NCBI RefSeq assembly: GCF_001685355.1
Contig: NZ_CP016438.1
Coordinates: forward strand, 9,424,001 to 9,488,000
Source: Streptomyces lincolnensis
GTDB lineage: Bacteria; Actinomycetota; Actinomycetes; Streptomycetales; Streptomycetaceae
Length of the DNA: 64,000 nt
Direction: 5' to 3'
Shown here: positions 46,045-54,162 of the stretch, in pieces
How the letters are laid out: each line of letters begins with the position of its first letter
Position numbering within the stretch: the stretch's first letter is position 1
Notes under the pieces: model-generated
What the model saw: only the letters and a program-made list of their open reading frames with translations
What the model was told of the DNA's origin: nothing
Database searches by the model: none
Made by a program: the position numbers and the translations under genes

Positions 46045-46776
46045 ATGAAGCACAACAAGGTCGGCTCCGTGATGACCACCGAGGTCGTCCGCGCCACCTA
46101 CGGCACCCCGTTCAAGGAGGTGGCCCGGTTGCTCGACCAGCACCGCATCAGCGGACTGCCCGTGGTCGACGACGACGACAAGGTGATCGGCGTCATCTCC
46201 GAGACGGACCTGATGGTCCGACAGGCCGAGGCGCCCGACCCGTTCGCACCGAAGAAGCACGCACGGCTCGCCGGCATGACCCGGGCCGGCCGGACACGCG
46301 CCGCCAAGGCCGGGGCACGCACGGCGGGTCAGCTCATGAGCGAGCCGCCGGTCACGGTCCAGGCCGCCGACACCATCGTCGAAGCCGCTCGCGCCATGGC
46401 ACGGAACCACATCGAACGGCTGCCCGTCCTCGACGAGGAGCAGCGGCTCGTCGGCATCGTCACCCGCCGCGACCTGCTCCAGGTCTTCCTGCGGCCCGAC
46501 ACCGAGATCCGCAAGGAAGTCGTCGACGAGGTGCTCGTGCGGGCGCTCTGGCTCCCTCCGCGGGGCATCGACGTCTCGGTCACGGAAGGCGTGGTCACGC
46601 TCTCGGGCCAGATGGAACGCAAGAGCGAGACGGAGATCGCCGTCTCCATGACCCGTCAGATCGACGGAGTCGTCGCCGTCGTCGACAAGCTCACCCACCG
46701 GCTGGACGACGCGCACCTCCGGCCTCAGGAGCAGGCACTCCACGGCGTCGCCGACGACTGGCTGCGCAGACTGTGA
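46045..46776 (+). CDS. CBS-pair protein with C-terminal BON domain
   Basis: This 243-residue cytoplasmic protein has CBS1 at ~8-60 (VGSVMTTEVVRATYGTPFKEVARLLDQHRISGLPVVDDDDKVIGVISETDLM), CBS2 at ~93-150 (AGQLMSEPPVTVQAADTIVEAARAMARNHIERLPVLDEEQRLVGIVTRRDLL) and a BON domain at ~158-225 (IDVSVTEGVVTLSGQMERKSE). CBS pairs sense adenine nucleotides or SAM; here it could report cellular energy status. A GAGGAGGAACC site precedes the ATG, which is only 12 bp after the acyl-CoA synthetase stop. Confidence 0.9.
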   Translation: MKHNKVGSVMTTEVVRATYGTPFKEVARLLDQHRISGLPVVDDDDKVIGVISETDLMVRQAEAPDPFAPKKHARLAGMTRAGRTRAAKAGARTAGQLMSEPPVTVQAADTIVEAARAMARNHIERLPVLDEEQRLVGIVTRRDLLQVFLRPDTEIRKEVVDEVLVRALWLPPRGIDVSVTEGVVTLSGQMERKSETEIAVSMTRQIDGVVAVVDKLTHRLDDAHLRPQEQALHGVADDWLRRL

Positions 46777-46797
46777 CATGAGGGGAGACGGATCGTC

Positions 46798-47304
46798 ATG
46801 ACCGGCAAGGTACTGGTCGCCTACGGGACGACCAACGGATCGACCGCGCGGATCGCCGAGGCCATCGCCGACGTCCTGGGCAAGGAGGGCTTCACGAGCG
46901 AGGCGCTGCCGGCCGGCTCCGTCGCGCGCGTGACGCCGTACGACGCCGTCGTGATCGGGGGCGGACTGTACGCCGGGCGGTGGCACAAGGACGCCCGGCG
47001 GTTCGTCCGCCGACACGGCCACGACCTGGCCGCCCGCCCCGTGTGGCTGTTCAGCAGCGGCCCGCTGGACGCCTCCGCGTCGGAGCGGGACATTCCACCC
47101 GTGCCCGGGGTGAGGAAGGCCATGAGCCGCGTCGACGCCAAGGGGCACGTCACCTTCGGCGGCTGCCTGGAGGAGGGTGCGAAGGGCTGGGTCGCCCGGA
47201 TGATCGTCCGCAACGGCAAGGGCGGAGACTTCCGCGACTTCGCCCAGATCGAGGAGTGGGCGCGGCGGATCGCCGAGGAACTGGTGGCGGGGGAGAAGGG
47301 CTGA
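46798..47304 (+). CDS. Flavodoxin-domain protein
   Basis: This 168-residue protein has a flavodoxin fold. The FMN-phosphate loop is VAYGTTNGSTARIAEAIA, with YDAVVIGGGLYAGRWHKDARRF matching the second flavin loop. It resembles menaquinone-dependent protoporphyrinogen oxidase/flavodoxin proteins (HemG-like), including the WLFSSGPLD strand. It lies 21 bp after the CBS-BON gene in the same operon, so a redox role tied to the energy-sensing genes is likely. Confidence 0.85.
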   Translation: MTGKVLVAYGTTNGSTARIAEAIADVLGKEGFTSEALPAGSVARVTPYDAVVIGGGLYAGRWHKDARRFVRRHGHDLAARPVWLFSSGPLDASASERDIPPVPGVRKAMSRVDAKGHVTFGGCLEEGAKGWVARMIVRNGKGGDFRDFAQIEEWARRIAEELVAGEKG

Positions 47305-47377
47305 CCGCCTCCCCGGGCCATTCCCGGACACCGTGGACGGCCCTGTGGCCAGGAAGTTCACGAAGGGTGGAGGCACC

Positions 47378-47830
47378 GTGTCCCTGCTGTACGAGAGCCC
47401 CGGCCGCGCGGCTCTCCACCTGGCCCGCGCGGCCTGCCTGGCGCCCTGACCGCACAACAGCCAGCCGTGGCTCTTCGTCGAGGAGGGCCACGACCACGGT
47501 TTCGAGATCCACCTAAACGGCGGGCGGCGGATGAGGCTGACCGACCCGGCCGGCCGGGAGGCGGTCATCGCCTGCGGGGCGGCCCTGTTCAACGTGCGGA
47601 TGGCCGTAGGGCAGCTCGGGTTCCGTCCCGTCGTCGACCTCCTGCCGAAACCCGGGAACCCCGCCTTCCTCGCCCACGTGGGCTACGGGGCGCATGCCCC
47701 GGCCAGGGCCGAGGAGACCGTGCTGGCCCGTGCGATGCCCCTCGGCCACGCCGCCGAACTGACGCGCTGCGTGGGGCCGTACGGCGTACCGGACGGGGTC
47801 CTGCCGTCACCGTCCCGACCGCACCCTGCT
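47378..47830 (+). pseudogene. Acg-family nitroreductase remnant with internal stop
   Basis: GTG with GTGGAGG upstream starts SLLYESPGRAALHLARAACLAP, then TGA at 47447-47449, then PHNSQPWLFVEEGHDHGFEI in the same frame. The normal motif is APSxHNxQPW, so the Ser codon has become the stop. The frame continues (LTDPAGREAVIACGAALFNVRMAVGQLGFRPVVDLLPKPGNPAFLAHV) to about residue 125, after which homology is lost and the C-terminal half is gone. It is the second dead nitroreductase in the window. Confidence 0.85.
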
Positions 47831-48087
47831 CGTCGGCCGCGACTAACTCGGCCTCACCAGGTACTCCGCCAACCCGCCCCGCACGGGCATGGCCAGGTCG
47901 AGCCCGGTGGCAGGGCCAGGAGGCCGGCCGTGGTGTGGCCGGACGGCCAGGGCCGGCCGATGCCCGCGCCCGCCAGTGCCGACCAGGCCTAGTTGCAGGG
48001 CGCCGTCCTGGGCGCGACGGCGGTTGGAGCGGTGGGACAGGGAATGGGCCGAGATCGGTCGGCGGTGGAGGCGGACGACCGATGCTC

Positions 48088-48927
48088 CTACGGTGGGCGG
48101 CACTCAGTCCGTCCCACAGGGGCCGAATGGCCCGTCCAGCGGGCCGACCGGGGTGGTGACGGGACGACGGTGACCGGCCACCGGGCCCGGGACAGCAGGG
48201 CGAACGCGGTGGCACCCCGTCCGACCACCACCAGTTCCGCGTGGATCGAGGCCTGCGCCAGCGCCTCGGCCGGGGCGAGCAGCCGGACGTCCTGGAGGAC
48301 TTCGACCTCCGGGTACTTCCCGCACCACGGGCGCAGCGCGTCGGACAGCAGCTGCACCTCCTGGTCCTCCCAGGTGGCGCGGTCCTCCTCCAGGACGGGG
48401 AAGGGCGACCGCTCGTGGTCCGGCGGAAGCGTCCAGGCGTACACCGTGTGCAGCCGTGTGCCGCGCAGTCGTGCCTCCTCGAAGGCGCGGGCGATCGCAT
48501 GGTCGGCGGGATCGCGGGCGTCGATCCCCAGCACCACGTCGCCCGGCCGGCCCCGGCCGGCGAGCGTGCCGGGCACCAGCACCACCGGCCGGGCACACTC
48601 GGCAGCCAGGGCCGAGGCCGTCGAGCCCACCCCGGCGCCCGCGGCCTCCCCGCGCAGGCCGACCACGAGCAGCTCCGCGTTCTCGGCCGACGCGCACAGG
48701 GCGGGCACGGGGGCACCGTCGAGCTTCAGGCTCCTGATCGTCAACGCCGGGTGCCGGGTAGTGAGTTCGGCGGCCACTTGGCCCGCCATGGTCTCCGTGC
48801 CGTTCGACGGCGAGACGTGGGCCACCCACAGCGGCAGCCCCCGCAGCAGCGCCTGGCGTGCGGCCCACTCGGCCGCGACACGGCTGTGCGCCGACCGGTC
48901 GATCCCGGCGATGATCGCTCGTTCCAT
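48088..48927 (-). CDS. Tandem universal stress protein (divergent type)
   Basis: This 279-residue USP begins MERAIIAGIDRSAHSRVAAEWAARQALLRGLPLWVAHVS. The first nucleotide motif is altered (VVGLRGEAAGAGVGSTASALAAECARPVVLVPG). Domain 2 (GDVVLGIDARDPADHAIARAFEEARLRG) ends abruptly after ELVVVGRGATAFALLSRARWPVTVVPS and lacks the usual GPVTHAV segment. The last ~25 residues read across a DosR-like box at 48120-48133, so the C-terminus may have been altered by deletion. The ATG follows GGAAGG. It is divergent from the next USP. Confidence 0.82.
   Translation of the reverse strand: MERAIIAGIDRSAHSRVAAEWAARQALLRGLPLWVAHVSPSNGTETMAGQVAAELTTRHPALTIRSLKLDGAPVPALCASAENAELLVVGLRGEAAGAGVGSTASALAAECARPVVLVPGTLAGRGRPGDVVLGIDARDPADHAIARAFEEARLRGTRLHTVYAWTLPPDHERSPFPVLEEDRATWEDQEVQLLSDALRPWCGKYPEVEVLQDVRLLAPAEALAQASIHAELVVVGRGATAFALLSRARWPVTVVPSPPRSARWTGHSAPVGRTECRPP
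48120..48133. promoter_or_regulatory. DosR-like box inside the USP 3' end (GGGCCGAATGGCCC)
   Basis: It is identical to the adhE box at 33423 but lies in coding sequence at the end of the leftward USP gene. It may be a promoter relic of a deleted neighbour. Confidence 0.4.
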
Positions 48928-49004
48928 GGTGTGCCGCCTTCCGGCCCGGAGAACGGATCTGTCCCGCCCGCTCCACCTTCCCGTGCGACCGGCCCGCGCA
49001 CAGA

Positions 49005-49018
49005 GGGCCGAACGGACC
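49005..49018. promoter_or_regulatory. DosR-like box (GGGCCGAACGGACC) between divergent USP genes
   Basis: There is one mismatch in the right half site. It lies ~78 bp upstream of the leftward USP and ~90 bp upstream of the rightward USP-ppdK operon. Confidence 0.6.
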
Positions 49019-49107
49019 CGCCCCGAGTCCTGACGGCCCATGTCCGCCGGGTCCTCCCGGCGGGAGGGTGGCAGGGAGGAGCAGACCGAGCGCAGGAGGT
49101 GTGCGTC

Positions 49108-50007
49108 ATGCTTCGACCCGTCATCGCCGGAGTCGACGGTTCGGCCGAGAGTCTCGCGGCGGCCGAGTGGGCCGCCCGCGAGGCGGTCCGCCGGGACCGG
49201 CCGCTGCGTCTGGTGCACGCCTGGAACTGGCACCCGCGCCAGGACGGCGAGCCCGGCACCGCGGCCGCGCGGCACCTCGCCCGCCACGCGCTACGGCAGG
49301 CCGAGGACCGTATCCGTCGCGCCTGCCCCGACGTCGTCCTCGACGACGAGCAGGTCGAGGGGCCCGCCACCGCCGCCCTGCTGCGGGCCGCAGGGCAGGC
49401 CGACGTGCTGGTGCTGGGATCCCGCGGCCTGAGCGGCTTCACCGGGTTCCTGGTCGGGTCGGTCGCCCTGGGCGTGGTGGCGCGGGCGAACAGTCCCGTC
49501 GTCCTCGTCCGGGCGGGCGAGGAGGCCACGGACGAACATGTCCCCGCGGCCGACGGGAACGCGTCCACACGGACCGGATACCGGGACGTGGTGCTGGGCC
49601 TGGATCTCGGCGACCCCTGCGACGAGGTGATCGAGTTCGCCTTCGAGGCCGCGCGCATGCGCGGGGCACGCCTGAAGGCCGTCCACGCCTGGCAGCCACC
49701 CGCCCCCTTCGCGCTGGGCCCCGGTGAGATCGGTCTCTTGGAGGGGCCGCAACGAGCCGACGAGTGGCTCGGATTCATGACCGCCGTCCTGCAGGTGTGG
49801 CGCGACAAGTACCCCGGCGTCGAGGTCGCCGAGACCCTCACCGAGGGCCGCGCTCAGTCCGCACTGCTGCGCGCCGCGTCCGGGGCGGGCCTGCTCGTCG
49901 TCGGCCGCCGTATGACCGAGCGCCCGGCCGGCCCGCGCACCGGGCCCGTCACCCATGCCGTCATCCACCACGTCGACTGCCCCGTGGCCGTCGTCCCCCA
50001 CGAGTGA
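49108..50007 (+). CDS. Tandem universal stress protein
   Basis: This 299-residue two-domain USP begins MLRPVIAGVDGSAESLAAAEWAAREAVRRDRPLRLVHAWNW. Domain 1 has VLVLGSRGLSGFTGFLVGSVALGVVARANSPVVLVRAGEE. Domain 2 begins YRDVVLGLDLGDPCDEVIEFAFEAARMRG and ends LLVVGRRMTERPAGPRTGPVTHAVIHHVDCPVAVVPHE. The ATG follows AGGAGGT. It ends 15 bp before ppdK and is probably cotranscribed with it. Confidence 0.92.
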   Translation: MLRPVIAGVDGSAESLAAAEWAAREAVRRDRPLRLVHAWNWHPRQDGEPGTAAARHLARHALRQAEDRIRRACPDVVLDDEQVEGPATAALLRAAGQADVLVLGSRGLSGFTGFLVGSVALGVVARANSPVVLVRAGEEATDEHVPAADGNASTRTGYRDVVLGLDLGDPCDEVIEFAFEAARMRGARLKAVHAWQPPAPFALGPGEIGLLEGPQRADEWLGFMTAVLQVWRDKYPGVEVAETLTEGRAQSALLRAASGAGLLVVGRRMTERPAGPRTGPVTHAVIHHVDCPVAVVPHE

Positions 50008-50022
50008 GAGGTCCGAGCCCTG

Positions 50023-52707
50023 ATGAGTGCCCCGATGAAGTACGTGTACGAGTTCGCCGAGGGCAGCCGCGACATGGCCGACCTCCTCGGCGGCAAGGGA
50101 GCCGGTCTCGCCGAGATGACCCGGCTCGGCCTGCCCGTCCCGCCGGGTTTCACCGTCACCACCGAGGCCTGCAAAGTCTACCTGGCCACGGGCGAGGAGC
50201 CGCCCGAGCTCGGCGTCGAGGCGGCCGGTGCCCTGGCCGGCCTGGAGCGGGCCATGGGCCGCACGCTGGGCGCGCCCGACGACCCCCTGCTGGTGTCCGT
50301 GCGTTCCGGCGCCCGCTTCTCCATGCCCGGGATGATGGAGACGATCCTCGACATCGGCCTGAACGACCAGTCCGTCATCGGGCTCGCGAAGTCCTCCGGA
50401 CAGGAACGGTTCGCCCGGGACTCCTACCGCAGGCTGATCCAGATGTTCGGCCGCACTGTGATGGGCGTGGACGGCGACCTGTTCGAGCAGGCCATCGCCG
50501 CCCACAAGACCAAGCGGCACGTACGGGACGACCACGACCTCGACACCGCCGAACTCTCCGTCATCACCGAGGAGTTCAAGGACATCATCCGCCGCGAGGC
50601 CGGTGAGGACTTCCCGCAGGACCCCGCCGACCAGCTCTCCCGCGCCATCCGCGCGGTCTTCGACTCATGGAACGGCGAACGCGCCCGCGTCTACCGCCAC
50701 CGCGAGCACATCCCCGAGGACCTCGGCACCGCCGTCAACGTCCAGGCGATGGTCTTCGGCAACCTCGGCGCCGACTCCGGCACCGGAGTCGCCTTCACCC
50801 GCGACCCCGCCACCGGCGAGAGCGGAATGTACGGCGACTACCTCCCCGACGCCCAGGGCGAGGACGTCGTGGCGGGCGTGCGCGACGCGCTCCCGCTGAG
50901 CGAGCTCAAGGCTCTCGACCCGCGCGCGTACGTCGAACTGGGTGACCATCTGCGCAGGCTGGAGGACCACTACCGCGACCTGTGCGACGTGGAGTTCACC
51001 GTCGAGCACGGCAAGCTGTGGATCCTGCAGACCCGCGTCGGCAAGCGCACGGCCGAGGCCGCCTTCCGCATCGCCCACGACCTGCGCGACGACGGCACGA
51101 TCACCGCCGACGAGGCCCTCGCCCGCGTCGACGGCACCGAACTGACCCGGCTGATGTTCCCCCGCTTCGACACGCAGGCCACCGACTTGCCGCTCGCGCA
51201 CGGCGTGCCCGCCTCGCCGGGCGCCGCCGTCGGCGCCGTCGTCTTCGACTCCGCCGAGGCCGTACGGCGCGCGGCGGCCGGGGAGCAGGTGGTCCTGGTC
51301 CGCCGGGAGACCACCCCCGACGACCTGCCCGGCATGATCGCCGCCCAGGCGGTCCTGACCAGCCGTGGCGGCAAGACCAGCCATGCCGCCGTCGTCGCCC
51401 GCGGCATGGGCAAGGTGTGCGTGTGCGGCGCCGAGGCGCTCGCCGTGGACCCCGTCGCCCGGCGGTTCACCACGGAAGCGGGTGTCGTGGTCCACGCGGG
51501 AGACACCGTCTCCGTGGACGGCACCGCCGGCACCGTCCACCTCGGAGCTCTCCCGCTCACCGAATCTGACGTGGGCCGTGCACTGGAGACCGGCACGAGC
51601 ACCGGCGCGGTCACCGAGGCGGTGCTGGGCGCCCTCGCCCACGCCGACTCCGTGCGCCGCTTGGAGGTGCGGGCCAACGCCGACACCCCCGAGGACGCCG
51701 TCCGGGCCCGCGCCCTCGGCGCCGAGGGTATCGGCCTGTGCCGCACCGAGCACATGTTCCTCGGCGAGCGCAGGGCGCTGGTCGAGGCCATGATCCTGGC
51801 CCGTGACGCCACGGCCCGCGAGGCGGCCCTGGCCGCCCTGCTGCCGCTCCAGCGCGCGGACTTCACCGGAATCCTGGAGGCGATGGACGGACTGCCGGTG
51901 ACGATCCGCCTCATCGATCCGCCGCTGCACGAGTTCCTGCCCGACCGCACGGAACTCGCGGTGCGCCTGGCCTCCGCCACGCACCCGGACCTGCACGACC
52001 GCGAACTGCTCGACGCCGTCGAGCGCATGCACGAGCAGAACCCCATGCTCGGCCTGCGCGGTGTCCGCCTGGGCCTCGCCGTGCCCGGCCTGATGGCCAT
52101 GCAGGTACGGGCGATCGCCGAGGCCGTCGCCGACCGGCTGCGCGACGGCGGCCGTCCGCACGCGGAAGTCATGATCCCGCTCGTCGGCACGGTCGAGGAA
52201 CTACGCCTGGCCCGCACCGAGACGGAACGCGTCCTCGCCGAGGTCGAGGCCGAGACCGGCACCTCGCTCGACCTGCCCATCGGCACGATGATCGAGTTGC
52301 CCCGCGCCGCCCTCACCGCCGGACGGATCGCGGAGGCCGCCGACTTCTTCTCCTTCGGGACCAACGACCTGACCCAGACCACCTGGGGCATGTCCCGCGA
52401 CGACGCCGAGGCATCCTTCTTCCCGCTGTACCTGGAGAAGGGCGTCTTCGGAGTCTCGCCGTTCGAGACGATCGACAGGGAGGGCGTCGGCCGCCTGGTG
52501 GAGATGGCGGTGGTGGCCGGACGTGCCGTCAACTCCCGTCTGGAGACCGGGGTGTGCGGCGAGCACGGCGGCGATCCCGATTCCATCCACTTCTTCCACC
52601 TCGCGGGCCTGGACTACGTCTCCTGCTCGCCGTTCCGCGTCCCGGCAGCACGGCTGGAAGCGGGCCGGGCGGCCCTCACGGACACGGAGACCAGCGACAG
52701 CAGGTGA
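50023..52707 (+). CDS. ppdK: Pyruvate, phosphate dikinase
   Basis: This 894-residue cytoplasmic PPDK interconverts PEP + AMP + PPi and pyruvate + ATP + Pi. The N-terminal nucleotide domain begins YVYEFAEGSRDMADLLGGKGAGLAEMTRLGLPVPPGFTVTTEAC. The phosphohistidine is His454 in TSRGGKTSHAAVVARGMGKVCVCG. The C-terminal PEP/pyruvate barrel has GLCRTEHMF, NPMLGLRGVRLG, FFSFGTNDLTQTTWGMSRDD and the catalytic Cys in GVCGEHGGDP. All key residues are intact. Used toward ATP it draws on pyrophosphate, an economy suited to energy shortage. It is the second gene after a USP. Confidence 0.96.
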   Translation: MSAPMKYVYEFAEGSRDMADLLGGKGAGLAEMTRLGLPVPPGFTVTTEACKVYLATGEEPPELGVEAAGALAGLERAMGRTLGAPDDPLLVSVRSGARFSMPGMMETILDIGLNDQSVIGLAKSSGQERFARDSYRRLIQMFGRTVMGVDGDLFEQAIAAHKTKRHVRDDHDLDTAELSVITEEFKDIIRREAGEDFPQDPADQLSRAIRAVFDSWNGERARVYRHREHIPEDLGTAVNVQAMVFGNLGADSGTGVAFTRDPATGESGMYGDYLPDAQGEDVVAGVRDALPLSELKALDPRAYVELGDHLRRLEDHYRDLCDVEFTVEHGKLWILQTRVGKRTAEAAFRIAHDLRDDGTITADEALARVDGTELTRLMFPRFDTQATDLPLAHGVPASPGAAVGAVVFDSAEAVRRAAAGEQVVLVRRETTPDDLPGMIAAQAVLTSRGGKTSHAAVVARGMGKVCVCGAEALAVDPVARRFTTEAGVVVHAGDTVSVDGTAGTVHLGALPLTESDVGRALETGTSTGAVTEAVLGALAHADSVRRLEVRANADTPEDAVRARALGAEGIGLCRTEHMFLGERRALVEAMILARDATAREAALAALLPLQRADFTGILEAMDGLPVTIRLIDPPLHEFLPDRTELAVRLASATHPDLHDRELLDAVERMHEQNPMLGLRGVRLGLAVPGLMAMQVRAIAEAVADRLRDGGRPHAEVMIPLVGTVEELRLARTETERVLAEVEAETGTSLDLPIGTMIELPRAALTAGRIAEAADFFSFGTNDLTQTTWGMSRDDAEASFFPLYLEKGVFGVSPFETIDREGVGRLVEMAVVAGRAVNSRLETGVCGEHGGDPDSIHFFHLAGLDYVSCSPFRVPAARLEAGRAALTDTETSDSR

Positions 52708-52720
52708 TCCGGAAGGCTCC

Positions 52721-52751
52721 GGTGATGCGACGGCCCGGCCGTCGCATCACC
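52721..52751. terminator. Bidirectional terminator between ppdK and the amyloid-motif membrane gene
   Basis: This is a perfect 13-bp stem (52721-52733 with 52739-52751) and a 5-nt loop CCCGG, placed between two convergent genes. The right arm includes the stop codon of the leftward gene. Confidence 0.88.
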
Positions 52752-53412
52752 GCAGATGAGCGGTGTCGACGGAGGTGTACTGGCCATCGGTGCCGGTGAC
52801 CAGGATGTAGCCCGGCTTGCCGTTGCGGTCCACGAAGCAGACCAGCCTCTGGGAACCGGCCACGGTCTGGCGCACCGGGTTCTCGGCCACCGCCGTGCGG
52901 CATTCCGCCGCCGAGGGCAGCTTCGAGGAGGTCCATTCGGCGAGCCGGCCGTCGGTCGCGATCATGTAGCCGCCCGAGACGTAGATGGCGTCGGTGTTCG
53001 CGCCCGCCACCACGGGCGGGGTGCGGGAGAAGTCGTAACCCGTCGGTGCGCCCTGGTCCGTCGCCTTCATGCGGAAGCCGCGGACCAGAGTCGTCGACAC
53101 CGAGGGATCCGGGTCGGACAGTGCGGTCGTGGTCGCGAGACCGCCGCCCCCGATGATCGCGACCGCCGCCGCACCGGCGATCACCGGATGCGTGGAGGCC
53201 ACGGCGAGCAACGGCCCGATGACGGGGATCGAGAACCTCAGGTGCGTGTTCTTCTGCGTGACGGTGGAATGATCACCCGCGGTCACGGTCGCCGAGGGGG
53301 CGTAGTCCCGCGAGCGGTGCTGCGGAGTTCTCTGGGGAGGCAGGTAGGTGTTGTGCTGGACGTTGCCGTCGCCGACCTGGGCGCCCTTGGTCCGACCGTG
53401 TTTCATCGTCAT
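52747..53412 (-). CDS. Single-pass membrane protein with N-terminal RHIM/BASS3-like amyloid motif
   Basis: This 221-residue protein has the motif GAQVGDGNVQHNTY at residues 10-23, the Q-V-G core and GDGN.QHN of RHIM-like bacterial amyloid signalling motifs (BASS3 type, as I recall them from actinobacterial NLR partners). A second related segment (AGDHSTVTQKNTHL) spans ~45-58. One transmembrane helix follows (~76-98, PVIAGAAAVAIIGGGGLATTTAL), then a ~120-residue C-terminal domain with two cysteines (AECRTAV, RLVCFVD), probably outside the cell. No catalytic motif is seen. The ATG at 53412 follows GGAAGAAAG. It lies 37 bp after a gene whose product ends in the same motif, so the two are probably partners. 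Confidence 0.75.
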   Translation of the reverse strand: MTMKHGRTKGAQVGDGNVQHNTYLPPQRTPQHRSRDYAPSATVTAGDHSTVTQKNTHLRFSIPVIGPLLAVASTHPVIAGAAAVAIIGGGGLATTTALSDPDPSVSTTLVRGFRMKATDQGAPTGYDFSRTPPVVAGANTDAIYVSGGYMIATDGRLAEWTSSKLPSAAECRTAVAENPVRQTVAGSQRLVCFVDRNGKPGYILVTGTDGQYTSVDTAHLR

Positions 53413-53449
53413 GGTGCTTTCTTCCGGCCCGTTCGTGTCGTTCGGGCGT

Positions 53450-53824
53450 CTAACCGAATGTGTTGTGCTGGGTGTTGCCGTCGCCGAACTGCACGCCCCG
53501 GGCCTGGCGCAGATCCCCCTGGTACTTGGCGGGACGGGTCGCGGCCGGTCCGACCAGATCCAGCAGCCGTCGCGCCAGCTCCACCACCTCCGCGTCGGCC
53601 GCACCGGTCACGACAAGGTCGCGGGCCAGCTCCTCGGCCGATGCCCCGGGCCGGCGTTCCAGCACCTCGAAGCGGTCCACGACCTCGGGCCGCCCGGACA
53701 ACCGCCGGGTGAGCGCCTCCTTCAACGCGCGGTAGGAGTCGGTCACCGCGGCGGAAGCGGCACCGCTCACCGCGGCACTCGCTCCCGCGATCAGTGCCTG
53801 CGCCACCAACGTCACCGGATCCAT
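53450..53824 (-). CDS. Small helical protein with C-terminal RHIM/BASS3-like amyloid motif
   Basis: This 124-residue protein has an Ala-rich helical N-terminal domain (~1-95: MDPVTLVAQALIAGASAAVSGAASAAV, YRALKEALTRRLSG, VVELARRLLDLVG). A short linker leads to GVQFGDGNTQHNTF at residues 110-123, one residue before the stop. Ten of these fourteen positions match the N-terminal motif of the next protein. A helical domain with a C-terminal amyloid tail is the layout of bacterial Bell/HET-s-like effectors that are triggered by a partner with the same motif. The ATG at 53824 follows GGAGGGGG. It is upstream of and probably cotranscribed with the membrane gene. Confidence 0.72.
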   Translation of the reverse strand: MDPVTLVAQALIAGASAAVSGAASAAVTDSYRALKEALTRRLSGRPEVVDRFEVLERRPGASAEELARDLVVTGAADAEVVELARRLLDLVGPAATRPAKYQGDLRQARGVQFGDGNTQHNTFG

Positions 53825-54162
53825 GGGTGCCCCCTCCGTACCGCTTCCTCTGTATCGCGTGATGGCGATGACCGAGCGTGACAACATGAGGAAGCTATCC
53901 GGCACCCATCCGGCTCATCATGGTTTGTCAGGAATAGTCATATATCGCTCGTCCCGGCGCCGGGCGGTGGCGGTGTTTGTCGCTCTGCGGACCACGGCGC
54001 GCACAACTCCCCGTGCTGGGGAAGCGGGTGGCGGCGTTCCGGTCCGGCTGGGGCTCCGGAGGCGGCAGGGCCGGTCGTCACCGGACAGGGACCTGTAGCC
54101 CCTCTTCCCGCATGGTCTCGGCCGTGAGACTGGGAGTGCATCCCCGAGGAGGAGGTTCGCAC
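53825..54162. promoter_or_regulatory. Divergent intergenic region with a DosR-like box
   Basis: This 338-bp gap separates the leftward amyloid-motif pair from the rightward USP. A DosR-like box, GGGACCTGTAGCCC, lies at 54088-54101, ~62 bp upstream of the USP. The amyloid-gene side (53825-53990) is relatively A/T-rich (near 53925-53950), consistent with a promoter; no box is seen there. Confidence 0.55.

Noticed and set aside
43147..47592. 1481-residue minus-strand frame
   Set aside because: Antisense shadow of the acyl-CoA synthetase, CBS and flavodoxin genes; composition is Arg/Gly/Asp/His-rich with no motif.
47831..48087. Short leftward fragment ending GGLAEYLVRPS, perhaps the end of a zinc dehydrogenase
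   Set aside because: The match is only a few residues and no zinc ligands or nucleotide motif are present.
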